Below are positions 25,503-33,916 of a DNA stretch of 38,274 bases, piece after piece. The stretch lies in contig CACIXQ010000007.1 in assembly GCA_902590655.1 (NCBI GenBank), positions 1 to 38,274 on the forward strand. The letters run 5' to 3'. The position numbers were made by a program, and so were the translations under genes. Below the pieces are notes generated by a model. That model was not told the DNA's origin. It did no database searches and saw nothing but the letters and a program-made list of their open reading frames with translations. How positions within the stretch are numbered: the first letter of the stretch is position 1; the number at the start of each line of letters is the position of its first letter. Origin of the DNA: an uncultured marine group I thaumarchaeote. GTDB lineage: Archaea; Thermoproteota; Nitrososphaeria; Nitrososphaerales; Nitrosopumilaceae.

Positions 25503-26492
25503 ATGATTACTTCATTTGATAATTTCAGTTTTCTCAAAATACTTGCATTTTTGAAGGCGCATAGATCCGAGTTTTTATCAGGTCAAGATATGAGTGACAT
25601 TCTAAAAATAAGTAGGGTTGCTGTATGGAAAGATATCAAAAAAATTCGTTCACTAGGATATAAAGTAGAATCAAAACAAAATATTGGGTATAGGCTAATT
25701 GATTCTTCAAAACTACCACTCCCATGGGAGATTAAGGAAGACCTGAACACTGAATTTTTGGGAGGACGAATTTATTATTTTAATACAATTGATACAACAC
25801 AAAATCTTGCGATGAAAATTGCATCTAAAAAAAATGAAAATGGTAGTGTTATCATCTCAAAAAAACAGACCGGTGGTAGGGGTAGAATGAAACGAAAATG
25901 GAAATCACCAGTTGGTGGAATTTGGATGTCGGTTATAATCCATCCAGAGTTTGATGTCACATATGCAACTCTCATTCCTATTGCGACATCACTAGCATTA
26001 TGTATTGCAATAGAAAAAACATTAAAAATTAATACGAAACTAAAATGGCCAAATGATATAACATTGAAGGGGAAAAAAGTTGCTGGTGTATTAACTGATG
26101 CATCAATTATCTCGAATTATATTGAAAGTATGGTTTTAGGTATAGGAATTAATTTTAAAATAAATCCTAATGAATTAGAAAACTCGATAAAAAAAACCCC
26201 AAATTTTTATGGTGTTACTACGTTAGTGAAAAAAAACGAAAGTATGGTCCCCCTAATTAGGCAATTTTTGTATGAACTAGAAATTGTGCTGAAATTAATT
26301 AACTCTGCACAAATAAAAAAAATAAGAAATGAATGGACTAAAAGATCATCTACAATTGGAAAAAATGTATCCATTATAACAAATGATGGTCATATAAGAG
26401 GAAGGGCTCTAAAAATAGATAATGATGGTGGACTAGTAATTTCTAGGGGTAAAAAAACTGAAAGGGTACTTGTAGGTGATGTTAAAGAATGA
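25503..26492 (+). CDS. birA: Bifunctional biotin-protein ligase / biotin operon repressor
   Basis: The 329-aa protein has an N-terminal winged helix (residues about 10-65, SGQDMSDILKISRVAVWKDI), a central biotinyl-AMP synthetase domain with G125-R-G-R-M-K-R-K-W and KWPND (181-185), KKVAGVLTD, and a C-terminal SH3-like domain. It activates biotin and attaches it to the carboxyl-carrier protein; in thaumarchaea that is the acetyl-CoA/propionyl-CoA carboxylase of the 3HP/4HB cycle. The HTH suggests it also represses transcription when loaded with biotinyl-AMP. No biotin genes are visible nearby. Confidence 0.95.
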   Translation: MITSFDNFSFLKILAFLKAHRSEFLSGQDMSDILKISRVAVWKDIKKIRSLGYKVESKQNIGYRLIDSSKLPLPWEIKEDLNTEFLGGRIYYFNTIDTTQNLAMKIASKKNENGSVIISKKQTGGRGRMKRKWKSPVGGIWMSVIIHPEFDVTYATLIPIATSLALCIAIEKTLKINTKLKWPNDITLKGKKVAGVLTDASIISNYIESMVLGIGINFKINPNELENSIKKTPNFYGVTTLVKKNESMVPLIRQFLYELEIVLKLINSAQIKKIRNEWTKRSSTIGKNVSIITNDGHIRGRALKIDNDGGLVISRGKKTERVLVGDVKE

Positions 26493-26543
26493 TTAGTAGA
26501 TATGTTTTAATCATAATTTTAAAAAATTGTAATGATATAATGT

Positions 26544-28073
26544 ATGATTAAAAATAACGGATTATTATTTTTTATTTTCCTACTTGTAACTGTGACACTA
26601 TTTGTTGATCATGCGTACAGTCAGGAATCATATGTTGATGAATATCAGAAAATCAATGATATGATCATAACTGCACAGAAATCACTTTTGGACGGTAAGT
26701 ATAGTGATTCAATAAGAATTTATGATGAACTGTTAGAAATTGACCCCAAAAACTATAAAATTTTCGAAATGAAGGGGTTGGCACTAAGTAACTTAAGATT
26801 GGAATCTACTTTGGCATCACAAGCACATGCAAATGCAGCATTACGTGACCCATCTAACTTGAATAAACTATCGATGCTGGAATATTACAAGGCACTAGAA
26901 ATTAATCCAAATAGCATTTTTGCTTTAAATGGTATGGGAATTGGTTTTGGAAATTTTGGTGAATATTCAGAGGCCAAACGTTATTTTGAAAAATCCCTGA
27001 TCATAAATCCCGATAATGTAGTAACTAAAAATTATCTTTCAGCCGTTGAGAAAATAAGAGAAAAATACTCATTAGATGTATTTGAGACACCAACAAAAAA
27101 ACCTGAATTTCTTCAACAGCTTGAAGAAAATACAATACCATATTGGATTAAAAATACAGCAGGGTGGTGGTCAAAAAATAAAGTAAGTGATGTTGAATTT
27201 ATTTCAGGAATTGAATATCTGATTAATAATAAAATTATGAATATAATAGCACAAAATAGTAGTGAGAATTCTTTGAATACCATACCATCTTGGGTTAAAA
27301 ATAGTGCAGGATGGTGGTCCAATAATGAGATAAGTGATGCTGAATTTATTTCAGGAATAAAATATCTTATTGAAAATAATATAATCAAAGTTAGTACACA
27401 GACAGATTCTGAATTACTTCAAAAAGATTTAGAAAGAAAAGCATGGAACTTTGAACGATACTTAATTGACATTCAAACTGATATGAAAAAACAAAATAGG
27501 TATATTGAAAATATAAATCCAAGTGAATATGTTATTATAAAATACTGGAAAGATTATCATAAGTGGAATCTTGAGCAATTTCTGAATAGACCTGACGCTT
27601 TTCCGGACAGAACCATAATCATTGACCCAGAAACTGGAATGTATGTCATTCAATATTTAATTTACGTTAATGAACAACCACCTGGACTTCCAATTGATCA
27701 TATCAGTACTTTAGAAAATTCCTTTAATTTCTGGGAAAAATATGAATTTGATACAACTGATGGTAAAAAAGCCATTGCGAAATTTTATACAACAACAGAA
27801 AAATTTGAAGCAAATGTTTGGGTGACATGGGTTGTAAGGGATTTAGGTGAGGGTGTACTTGGTCATGCTAATTTGGGTAAGGGTGTTGTGGAAGTTGCAA
27901 TTGGCGGTTATGGTTGTGATGGTAGCTTCCAACTATTTGATACTGATACGGTTGAATACATCATGACGCATGAATTGGGTCATTCAATTGGATTAAAACA
28001 TTCTTCAAATCCAAATGGTATGATGTACCCAACTATTCCAGATACGGGATATGAGTATTGTTTACTGAACTAG
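26544..28073 (+). CDS. Secreted protein with TPRs, two GWW repeats and C-terminal metzincin domain
   Basis: The 509-aa protein has a signal peptide (residues 1-26, cut near AYS-QES). TPR-like helices follow (about 35-175, with LLEIDPKN, ALEINPNS and SLIINPDN). Two near-identical repeats at about 198-233 and 247-282 follow the pattern IPxWxKNxAGWWSxNxxSDxEF. The C-terminal half holds the zinc motif HELGHSIGLKH (476-486), with Met-turn GMMYP shortly after, so it is a matrixin-like metzincin with all ligands present. It is probably an extracellular protease or cell-envelope remodelling enzyme. The GWW repeat is one I associate with secreted thaumarchaeal proteins. It is apparently transcribed alone. 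Confidence 0.88.
   Translation: MIKNNGLLFFIFLLVTVTLFVDHAYSQESYVDEYQKINDMIITAQKSLLDGKYSDSIRIYDELLEIDPKNYKIFEMKGLALSNLRLESTLASQAHANAALRDPSNLNKLSMLEYYKALEINPNSIFALNGMGIGFGNFGEYSEAKRYFEKSLIINPDNVVTKNYLSAVEKIREKYSLDVFETPTKKPEFLQQLEENTIPYWIKNTAGWWSKNKVSDVEFISGIEYLINNKIMNIIAQNSSENSLNTIPSWVKNSAGWWSNNEISDAEFISGIKYLIENNIIKVSTQTDSELLQKDLERKAWNFERYLIDIQTDMKKQNRYIENINPSEYVIIKYWKDYHKWNLEQFLNRPDAFPDRTIIIDPETGMYVIQYLIYVNEQPPGLPIDHISTLENSFNFWEKYEFDTTDGKKAIAKFYTTTEKFEANVWVTWVVRDLGEGVLGHANLGKGVVEVAIGGYGCDGSFQLFDTDTVEYIMTHELGHSIGLKHSSNPNGMMYPTIPDTGYEYCLLN
27135..27389 (+). repeat. Two in-frame tandem repeats (about 36 codons, 49-codon period)
   Basis: Codons 198-233 and 247-282 of the secreted metzincin encode units that share about 24 of 36 residues, both with N-x-AGWWS and EFISGI. 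The nucleotide copies are diverged, so the duplication is old and kept at protein level. Confidence 0.8.
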
Positions 28074-28116
28074 TAATTGTCATTCCATAAAATGAGAATA
28101 AATTAGCTTTAGCTAT

Positions 28117-28158
28117 ACACGAATAAACACGAATTAGTAGGAATGTCCATTTATATTA
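28117..28158 (+). promoter_or_regulatory. tfb promoter: direct repeat ACACGAAT x2 and TATA box
   Basis: The octamer ACACGAAT occurs at 28117-28124 and 28127-28134, a 10-bp period that places both on the same helix face. The TATA box TTTATATTA (28150-28158) follows and is centred about 28 nt before ATG 28182. A short inverted repeat TAGCT-TT-AGCTA precedes them. The rest of the 102-nt gap after the metzincin gene shows nothing further. Confidence 0.4.
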
Positions 28159-28181
28159 TAATTTTGTAATAATATGTGGAA

Positions 28182-29084
28182 ATGGAAAACACACCAGTAG
28201 AAAAACAACGTTGCCCTTCATGTACTAAAACAAAAATGATAATGGACAACAATACAGGGGAACTATTCTGTAGTTTTTGTGGATTTGTTATGCCAGATAA
28301 GGTTGTTGAGGGAGGACCTGAGTGGCGTTCATTTTCGAATGACGGTTCAGATAGAAGTCGTGTTGGTGCCAGTACATCAATTACAATGCACGATATGGGT
28401 CTTTCAACTATTATTGGACAACAAAACAAAGATGCAACTGGTAAACCATTAGACTCTTCTATGAAAAAATCTATGGAGAGACTTAGGACATGGGATAGTC
28501 GTTCACAAGCACATTCATCAGCAGAAAGAAATCTTCGTCAGGCATTAAGTGAGATGGATAAAATGAAAACTAAACTTTCACTTACTGATGCAGTTATTGA
28601 GAAGGCTGCATACATATACAGAAAAGCAATTGAAAGAAAACTTGTAAAGGGTAGATCTATCCATGGTTTAGTGGCAGCCTGCATTTATGCTGCATGTAGA
28701 GATACAGAAACACCACGAACTTTAGACGATATTGCTGATGGGATAAATATTAGACGAAAAGATGTTGCACGATGTTATAGATTGGTTTTCAGAGAACTCG
28801 ATCTGAAAATACCTGTAGCTGATCCTGTCAAAGGCGTGTCTAGAATCGCAAGTATTGCTGGACTTGGTGAAAAAACCAAACGAAAAGCGATCAATCTCTT
28901 AAACAAAGCGAAGAAACTTGGTATAGTAGCAGGAAAAGATCCTATGGGAATTGCCGCTGCCGCATTATATCTGGCATGCATCACATCAGGTGGAAATAAA
29001 ACACAAAAGGAGATATCAATAGCTTCTGGTGTTACGGAAGTTACAATCAGAAATAGATGTGCTGGATTAAAAAAACTCTTGTAA
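28182..29084 (+). CDS. tfb: Transcription initiation factor B (TFB)
   Basis: TFB recruits RNA polymerase to the TBP-TATA complex. The 300-aa protein has the N-terminal zinc ribbon (C-P-S-C and C-S-F-C-G), the B-finger/reader segment PEWRSFSNDGSDRSRVG, and two cyclin-fold repeats (about 110-200 and 205-300) with RSIHGLVAACIYAACR and PMGIAAAALYLACI. The C-terminal recognition helix ends TIRNRCAGLKKL. A GTG at 28176 would add two residues; the ATG at 28182 fits the TATA spacing better. Thaumarchaea commonly carry several TFBs, so this may be one of a set. Confidence 0.96.
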   Translation: MENTPVEKQRCPSCTKTKMIMDNNTGELFCSFCGFVMPDKVVEGGPEWRSFSNDGSDRSRVGASTSITMHDMGLSTIIGQQNKDATGKPLDSSMKKSMERLRTWDSRSQAHSSAERNLRQALSEMDKMKTKLSLTDAVIEKAAYIYRKAIERKLVKGRSIHGLVAACIYAACRDTETPRTLDDIADGINIRRKDVARCYRLVFRELDLKIPVADPVKGVSRIASIAGLGEKTKRKAINLLNKAKKLGIVAGKDPMGIAAAALYLACITSGGNKTQKEISIASGVTEVTIRNRCAGLKKLL

Positions 29085-29105
29085 TTAATATATCCTATAT
29101 CAAAA

Positions 29106-29663
29106 TCATTTAATCTCTGATAAAGCATCAGCTTCCTTTCGTCGTGTTACAATGAATATTCCTAATGTGATTCCAGCTTGGTAAATTGCATAAAGCCATA
29201 CTTGAAATGTTGTTGGAACAAAATCAGTAAATTTACCAAGTAATGATACAATCAACACAATGGAACTAAGTACAAAAATAAAGTATCGTGCAATATTTGG
29301 TATATCGGCAAATCTCAAAAAAATAATTAAAGTAATTGAGATAAAAGTCGCAATTACAGTTCCGACACCAGTATTGACACCAACTAGATCTAGGATCAAC
29401 ACAAATGCTTCATCAGTTGTAGTTGGAATTATGAATTCAGACATTGAAAGTTTCTCTGGTTCAGCAAATTTTAGTACGCCAAATACAGCATTCGCAGAAA
29501 AAAGTGCCAATAATGATAATGAAACAGCTCTTGCATGCTTTCTAAAGCTTGGGAAACGATTTCTAATACCCCTGCCTAATATTGCTCCCTGCAATAATCC
29601 AATTCCCAAAACTATAGCAAATGTTATCAAAAAATTCTGTTCTGCTAAATCTAGTATACTCAA
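29106..29663 (-). CDS. Polytopic membrane protein of unknown function
   Basis: The 185-aa protein has about five predicted transmembrane helices (near residues 12-30, 46-62, 100-118, 126-145 and 155-175), a basic loop RNRFPSFRKHAR after the first helix and a charged C-terminal tail RRKEADALSEIK inside. I recognise no family or catalytic motif. It lies tail to tail with tfb (21-nt gap) and downstream of the Lrp-like gene on the same strand. Confidence 0.75.
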   Translation of the reverse strand: MSILDLAEQNFLITFAIVLGIGLLQGAILGRGIRNRFPSFRKHARAVSLSLLALFSANAVFGVLKFAEPEKLSMSEFIIPTTTDEAFVLILDLVGVNTGVGTVIATFISITLIIFLRFADIPNIARYFIFVLSSIVLIVSLLGKFTDFVPTTFQVWLYAIYQAGITLGIFIVTRRKEADALSEIK

Positions 29664-29708
29664 ACTCTATCAATTTGATAAAAAGCTACTAACATTAGAT
29701 GTTATTGA

Positions 29709-29948
29709 TTAACTCTGTCCTTCAATTCCCATAAGGGTTAATGTTGAACGAATTTTGTCAATTTTACGAATTTTCCATGTTATTGTTTCACGTAGGTCCT
29801 CAACTTGAGAAGATTCTATCTTTGCCAATATATCATAGGCACCAAATGTTCCATGGACTTCCTTGATACCATCAACAGCTTTCAGTGCAGTGATAACATC
29901 TTCCTCTGAACCAATCTCACAATTGATCAAAATGTATGCTTCTGCCAT
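29709..29948 (-). CDS. Stand-alone Lrp/AsnC effector-binding (RAM) domain
   Basis: The 79-aa protein is one alpha-beta ferredoxin-like RAM/AsnC_trans_reg domain without any DNA-binding helix-turn-helix. Visible features are AYILINCEIGSEEDVITAL, GIKEVHGTFGAYDILAKIE and RSTLTLMGIE. Such domains form rings that bind amino acids and may modulate full-length Lrp proteins. It diverges from the QueD-like gene. The adjacent downstream membrane protein may be co-transcribed. Confidence 0.88.
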   Translation of the reverse strand: MAEAYILINCEIGSEEDVITALKAVDGIKEVHGTFGAYDILAKIESSQVEDLRETITWKIRKIDKIRSTLTLMGIEGQS

Positions 29949-30016
29949 AACTATATCAGATCATACAAATATTTAACCTAGATAGGTATTTCAAGCCCTA
30001 AAAATATTCATAATAA

Positions 30017-30379
30017 ATGCAAACAAAAATTGGTGTAGAATTTGAGATAGATTTTGCTCATACTTTAAAAGGTCATCCAAAATGTGGAAAACCACATGGA
30101 CATACATCTCGAATAATTGTGGAAGCCGCTGGAGAATTAAAAACTGGTTCAACATATGAAGATAATATGGTAATTGAGTTTGATGAAATGAAAAAAATAT
30201 GTTGGGAAACTATACAGAAACTAGATCACACAAATTTGGATACTATGTTTGATTTTGCCACATCAGAAAATATAGCTATGTGGATTTTTGATAATCTAAA
30301 AGAAAAAATTCCAATCTATAGTGTAAAATTCTTCGAGGGAAATAACAAGTACTGTGAGATAACGAAAAATAATACATAA
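30017..30379 (+). CDS. 6-pyruvoyl-tetrahydropterin synthase / QueD-like enzyme
   Basis: The 120-aa T-fold protein has zinc histidines H15 (FAHTL), H27 and H29 (C23-GKPHGHT), with catalytic C23. Also present are LDHTNLD, TSENIAMWI and the base-binding glutamate in FFEGN. These mark the PTPS/QueD family. In archaea the likely product is 6-carboxy-tetrahydropterin for archaeosine (7-deazaguanine) synthesis, but PTPS-III or other pterin roles cannot be excluded from sequence alone. The short length matches archaeal QueD. It converges with acs, with the stops 5 nt apart. Confidence 0.9.
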   Translation: MQTKIGVEFEIDFAHTLKGHPKCGKPHGHTSRIIVEAAGELKTGSTYEDNMVIEFDEMKKICWETIQKLDHTNLDTMFDFATSENIAMWIFDNLKEKIPIYSVKFFEGNNKYCEITKNNT

Positions 30380-30384
30380 TTTTC

Positions 30385-32355
30385 TCAATATTTATTTTTT
30401 TTAACAGCACCTTGAAGTTCAGTAAATGCATCTTGCACATCTTTAACTGCTGCACTATCCTCTAATGTACTAATATCTCCAACATTTTCATTTCCTGCAA
30501 TTGCCTTTAACACTCTCCTCATTATTTTACCACTGCGGGTTTTTGGTAATTTGGGCACAAAATAGATCTCACGTGGTGTAGCAATTGGACCAATCCCATC
30601 CCTTACTACTTCTATGAGTTCTTTTCGTAATGAATTCTCTTCAGTTTGAACATTTTGTTTCAAAACTACAAATGCCACTATAACTTCCCCTCTAATATCG
30701 TCAGGAATACCACAAACAGCAGATTCTACAACATCATCATGTGAAACCAAACTACTTTCAAGTTCAGCAGTACCAATACGATGCCCAGCAACTTTAAGAA
30801 CATCATCAGCACGACCAAGAAGCCAAAAATATCCGTCAGAATCTTTTATCGCATAATCACCAGGGTAATAATTATTCTTGAACTTTGACCAGTAAACATT
30901 TTTGTATTTTTCGTCATCTCCCCATAACGTAAGTAGCATTCCAGGCCATGGTTTTCTTATTAGCAAGTAACCCTTTGTATCGGATTTTACTTCGTTCCCA
31001 TCTTCATCAACTACTGCAATATCAACTCCCGGTATTGATCTTGTAGCTGAACCAGGTTTGAGCGGAATTGTCTCAAGACCTGGTAATGGAGAAAGCATCA
31101 TGCCGCCCGTTTCAGTTTGCCACCATGTATCAATTATTGGGCAATTTGATTTTCCAATTGTATTAAAGTACCAAACCCACACTTCAGGATTTATTGGTTC
31201 CCCAACTGTTCCAAGAAGTCTAAGTGACGAAAGATTGAATGAATTTGGTATGCTGTCACCAAATTTCATGAACATTCTTAGTGCAGTTGGTGTAGTGTAA
31301 AAAATTGTTACACCGTATCTATCAATTATATCCCACATTCGTGATGCATCAGGGTAATCAGGTACACCCTCATACATTATTTCAGTTGCCCCATGAAGAA
31401 GTGGTCCATATACCACATAGCTGTGGCCTGTAACCCATCCAATATCTGCTGTGCAGAAAAAAATGTCAGTATCCTTAATATCGAATGCCCATTGAAATGT
31501 TGAATTCAAATGTGTCAGATAACCACCAGTTCCATGAAGTACACCCTTTGGCTTTCCAGTTGTTCCTGAAGTATACAAAATGAAAAGTGGGTGAATGCTA
31601 TCAAGTGGTTCTGGTTCACATTTATCAGATGATTCTTTCATTAATTCATGCCAAAGTCTGTCCTTTGGTCCAAGTTGTAAATTCCCATCTTCCCTTTTCA
31701 AAACTATAACATGCTCAACAAAATCAAGACCGTCTATTGATTCATCAATAATTTCTTTTAGATTAATTGAACCACCTCTCCTATATCCTATATCAGCAGT
31801 AACAATTACCTTAGATTTTGAGTCATCAATTCGATCCCTTAATGATGTTGCACTGAAACCAGAAAATACAACTGTATGAATCGCGCCTATTCTAGCACAG
31901 GCAAGCATAGTGATTGGAAGTTCAGGTACCATAGGAAGATAGATTGTAACACGGTCACCCTTTTCGACACCAAGTGATTTTAGTACATTTGCAAATTTGC
32001 AGACATCAGTATAAAGATCAGCATAAGTGACTGTTCTATTGGTTCCATCTTCTCCTTCCCAAAGTATTGCTGGTTTTTCTGCTATTCTATTTTGATGTAT
32101 ATCAAGTGTGTTATAGGATGCATTGATCTTACCATCAACAAACCATTTAGCAAATGGTGCATTCCATTCAAGAGTTTTTGTCCATGGTTTAAACCATGAA
32201 AGCTTTTTTGCTTCGTCATTCCAAAATGAAACACTATCTAATTCAGCTACAGAATCATCACCATATTCTAGTAATACACGCTTGTAAAATTCTTCTCCAC
32301 GATTTTGAGTTAAGGACGGTACCGCAGGGGCATGCTGACTACAGAAAAATTGCAC
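30385..32355 (-). CDS. acs: Acetyl-CoA synthetase (AMP-forming) with a foreign N-terminus
   Basis: From about residue 40 (SFWNDEAKKLSWFKPWTKTL) to the end the protein is a normal ACS. It has YTSGTTGKPKG (about 260-270), TVGEPINPE, DTWWQTETGG and the C-terminal TRSGKIMRR with the regulatory lysine (about 609). It activates acetate, or possibly propionate or 3-hydroxypropionate. The first 39 residues are abnormal. Residues 20-39 (EEFYKRVLLEYGDDSVAEL) are a ThyX motif, and residues 5-18 are read antisense to an inverted thyX 3' fragment. The usual ACS N-terminal segment is absent, and no start codon lies between the junction and the conserved core. ACS identity is certain, but the 5' end is doubtful. 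Confidence 0.9.
   Translation of the reverse strand: MQFFCSQHAPAVPSLTQNRGEEFYKRVLLEYGDDSVAELDSVSFWNDEAKKLSWFKPWTKTLEWNAPFAKWFVDGKINASYNTLDIHQNRIAEKPAILWEGEDGTNRTVTYADLYTDVCKFANVLKSLGVEKGDRVTIYLPMVPELPITMLACARIGAIHTVVFSGFSATSLRDRIDDSKSKVIVTADIGYRRGGSINLKEIIDESIDGLDFVEHVIVLKREDGNLQLGPKDRLWHELMKESSDKCEPEPLDSIHPLFILYTSGTTGKPKGVLHGTGGYLTHLNSTFQWAFDIKDTDIFFCTADIGWVTGHSYVVYGPLLHGATEIMYEGVPDYPDASRMWDIIDRYGVTIFYTTPTALRMFMKFGDSIPNSFNLSSLRLLGTVGEPINPEVWVWYFNTIGKSNCPIIDTWWQTETGGMMLSPLPGLETIPLKPGSATRSIPGVDIAVVDEDGNEVKSDTKGYLLIRKPWPGMLLTLWGDDEKYKNVYWSKFKNNYYPGDYAIKDSDGYFWLLGRADDVLKVAGHRIGTAELESSLVSHDDVVESAVCGIPDDIRGEVIVAFVVLKQNVQTEENSLRKELIEVVRDGIGPIATPREIYFVPKLPKTRSGKIMRRVLKAIAGNENVGDISTLEDSAAVKDVQDAFTELQGAVKKNKY
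32239..32298 (-). pseudogene. Short N-terminal-half thyX fragment fused in frame to acs
   Basis: The minus-strand codons for GEEFYKRVLLEYGDDSVAEL correspond to the conserved first-domain motif of long (about 500-aa, tandem) archaeal ThyX-like proteins, where it normally continues GGAH. Here the next codon begins the ACS sequence DSVSFW. Only about 60 nt of this half remain. It is in frame with acs but on the opposite strand to the C-terminal thyX remnant. Confidence 0.7.
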
Positions 32356-32489
32356 AAGAAATGTATCGGTTGATCAATAAAAAACATCCAGCATTATCAA
32401 AAATCATAAAATTTGTAGATATGAATCAGTATGATCTAGAAAGATTTGAAGCAGAGAAACGAACAGAAGAAAAAAGGAAAAATGAGTGA
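32304..32489 (+). pseudogene. thyX: 3' remnant of a FAD-dependent thymidylate synthase (ThyX) gene
   Basis: On plus, the codons from about 32307 read ELRTVPQGHADYRKIAQ and continue for another 43 residues (HPALSKIIKFVDM, then YDLERFEAEKRTEEKRK) to TGA at 32489. This is the C-terminal region of long archaeal ThyX-like proteins. Upstream of about 32304 the same frame becomes antisense to the ThyX/ACS codons on minus, so the remainder of the gene is missing here. Its stop overlaps the msrB start (ATGAGTGA, 32482-32489), which shows that thyX and msrB were translationally coupled in the intact arrangement. Confidence 0.75.
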
Positions 32490-32880
32490 AAAATTTTCTA
32501 AAACAGATGATGAATGGAAGGACCAACTATCACCAGAAGAATATAGTATATGTAGAAAGAAAAACACTGAACCGCCATTTACAGGGATTTATTGCGACTG
32601 TAAAGATAAGGGAACCTACAAATGTACATGTTGTGGTCTAGAACTTTTTTCATCTGAAACAAAATTTGATTCTGGAACTGGATGGCCTAGCTTTTCTCAG
32701 GCATTAAATAATGATAACATTGAGTTTGTCAAAGATACAAGTTATGGTATGATAAGAATGGAAGTTAATTGCAAAAAATGTGGTTCACATTTAGGACATG
32801 TTTTTGATGACGGACCACAACCCACTAACCTACGATATTGTATAAACTCCATCTCCTTACATCTGGATAAGTTAGACTAA
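32482..32880 (+). CDS. msrB: Peptide-methionine (R)-S-oxide reductase
   Basis: The 132-aa enzyme reduces methionine-R-sulfoxide in proteins. The ATG at 32482 begins MSEKFSKTDDEWKDQLSPEE, the usual MsrB N-terminus; the upstream in-frame ATG at 32446 would add residues inside thyX. Two zinc CxxC pairs are visible, in TCCGLE with the preceding C and in CKKCGSHLGH. The catalytic cysteine is in RYCINS, with GTGWPSF and GHVFDDGP also present. It needs its own promoter now, because the upstream thyX is only a remnant. Confidence 0.95.
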   Translation: MSEKFSKTDDEWKDQLSPEEYSICRKKNTEPPFTGIYCDCKDKGTYKCTCCGLELFSSETKFDSGTGWPSFSQALNNDNIEFVKDTSYGMIRMEVNCKKCGSHLGHVFDDGPQPTNLRYCINSISLHLDKLD

Positions 32881-32905
32881 ATAATCCATTAAGAAATACT
32901 ATACC

Positions 32906-33916
32906 ATGCGAATAATACTTTGTGGTTTTGGAACTGTTGGACAAAGCTTTGCTAAACTCTTAGAATCAAGATCTGAAGATTTGTATGCGAGATATGGACT
33001 CAAACCAAGATTAGTTGGTGTCTTTGATACAGGTGGTAGTGCAATAGATTCCTCCGGGCTTAATATTAGTAAATTAATTGATGCTAAAAAAAATCATAAT
33101 TCTGTCAAAAAATACTCCGAAACGGAAAACAACACATCAGGAACTGAAATGGTTAACGAACTAGAGGCTGAAGTTCTCATTGAAACTACACAAAGTAATT
33201 ACAACGATGCTGAACCTGGATTGACCCACATAACTAATGCCATGAAGCGTGGTATGCATGTGATATCAGTAAACAAAGGACCACTAGCTCTTGCCTTTCC
33301 ATCACTGATGGAACTTGCAAATTATAATCAAGTACTTTTTCGTTTTAGTGGTACAGTAGGTGGTGGCACACCAATTTTAGATTTTGCAAAAAATAGTTTG
33401 AGAGGTGAACGTATAGTTTCATTTGATGGAATACTGAATGGTACTACAAACTACATCTTAACAAACATGGCAAATGGGATGTCATTTGATGATGCACTTG
33501 GTGATGCTAAACAGAAGGGATACGTTGAAGCTGATGAATCTCTTGATCTTGATGGACTTGATGCAGCTGCTAAACTAGTAATTTTAGCAAATTGGATAAT
33601 GGGAATGAAGGTTACAATGCCTGATATCAAAAGAACTGGAATTAGGAAAATAAACAATGATGACATCAAACGTGCTGCAGGGAAAAATTCTGCAATTAAA
33701 CTGATTGCAAGTTGTGATAAAGAATTGGTGGTTGAGCCAAAAGAGATTGCTACTGATGATCCATTATGTGTAAGTGGAACATTAAACGCAATTTCATTCA
33801 CCTCAGAACATTCTGGAACCCAGACAATTATTGGTCGTGGTGCAGGTGGTACTGAAACAGCCAGTTCTATCCTACGTGATCTGATAGATATTAGAAATGA
33901 GAGTACGAAAGCTTGA
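32906..33916 (+). CDS. hom: Homoserine dehydrogenase
   Basis: The 336-aa enzyme reduces aspartate semialdehyde to homoserine for threonine and methionine synthesis. It has the NAD(P)-binding motif CGFGTVGQ (6-13), catalytic-region NKGPLA, GTVGGGTPIL, NGTTNYIL and DLDGLDAAAKL. There is no aspartokinase domain and no C-terminal ACT domain, so feedback control is not evident. The stop overlaps the TTG start of the PUA gene (TTGA), which indicates coupled translation. Confidence 0.95.
   Translation: MRIILCGFGTVGQSFAKLLESRSEDLYARYGLKPRLVGVFDTGGSAIDSSGLNISKLIDAKKNHNSVKKYSETENNTSGTEMVNELEAEVLIETTQSNYNDAEPGLTHITNAMKRGMHVISVNKGPLALAFPSLMELANYNQVLFRFSGTVGGGTPILDFAKNSLRGERIVSFDGILNGTTNYILTNMANGMSFDDALGDAKQKGYVEADESLDLDGLDAAAKLVILANWIMGMKVTMPDIKRTGIRKINNDDIKRAAGKNSAIKLIASCDKELVVEPKEIATDDPLCVSGTLNAISFTSEHSGTQTIIGRGAGGTETASSILRDLIDIRNESTKA

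Noticed and set aside
28106-28117. TAGCT-TT-AGCTA as an attachment site or terminator
   Set aside because: The arms are only 5 bp, with no T-run and no integrase or tRNA nearby; kept only as a minor part of the tfb upstream region.
32196-32306. 5' part of the plus ORF that ends as the ThyX C-terminus
   Set aside because: Up to about 32304 this frame is the antisense of ACS/ThyX codons on minus; only the part from about 32304 is real thyX sequence.
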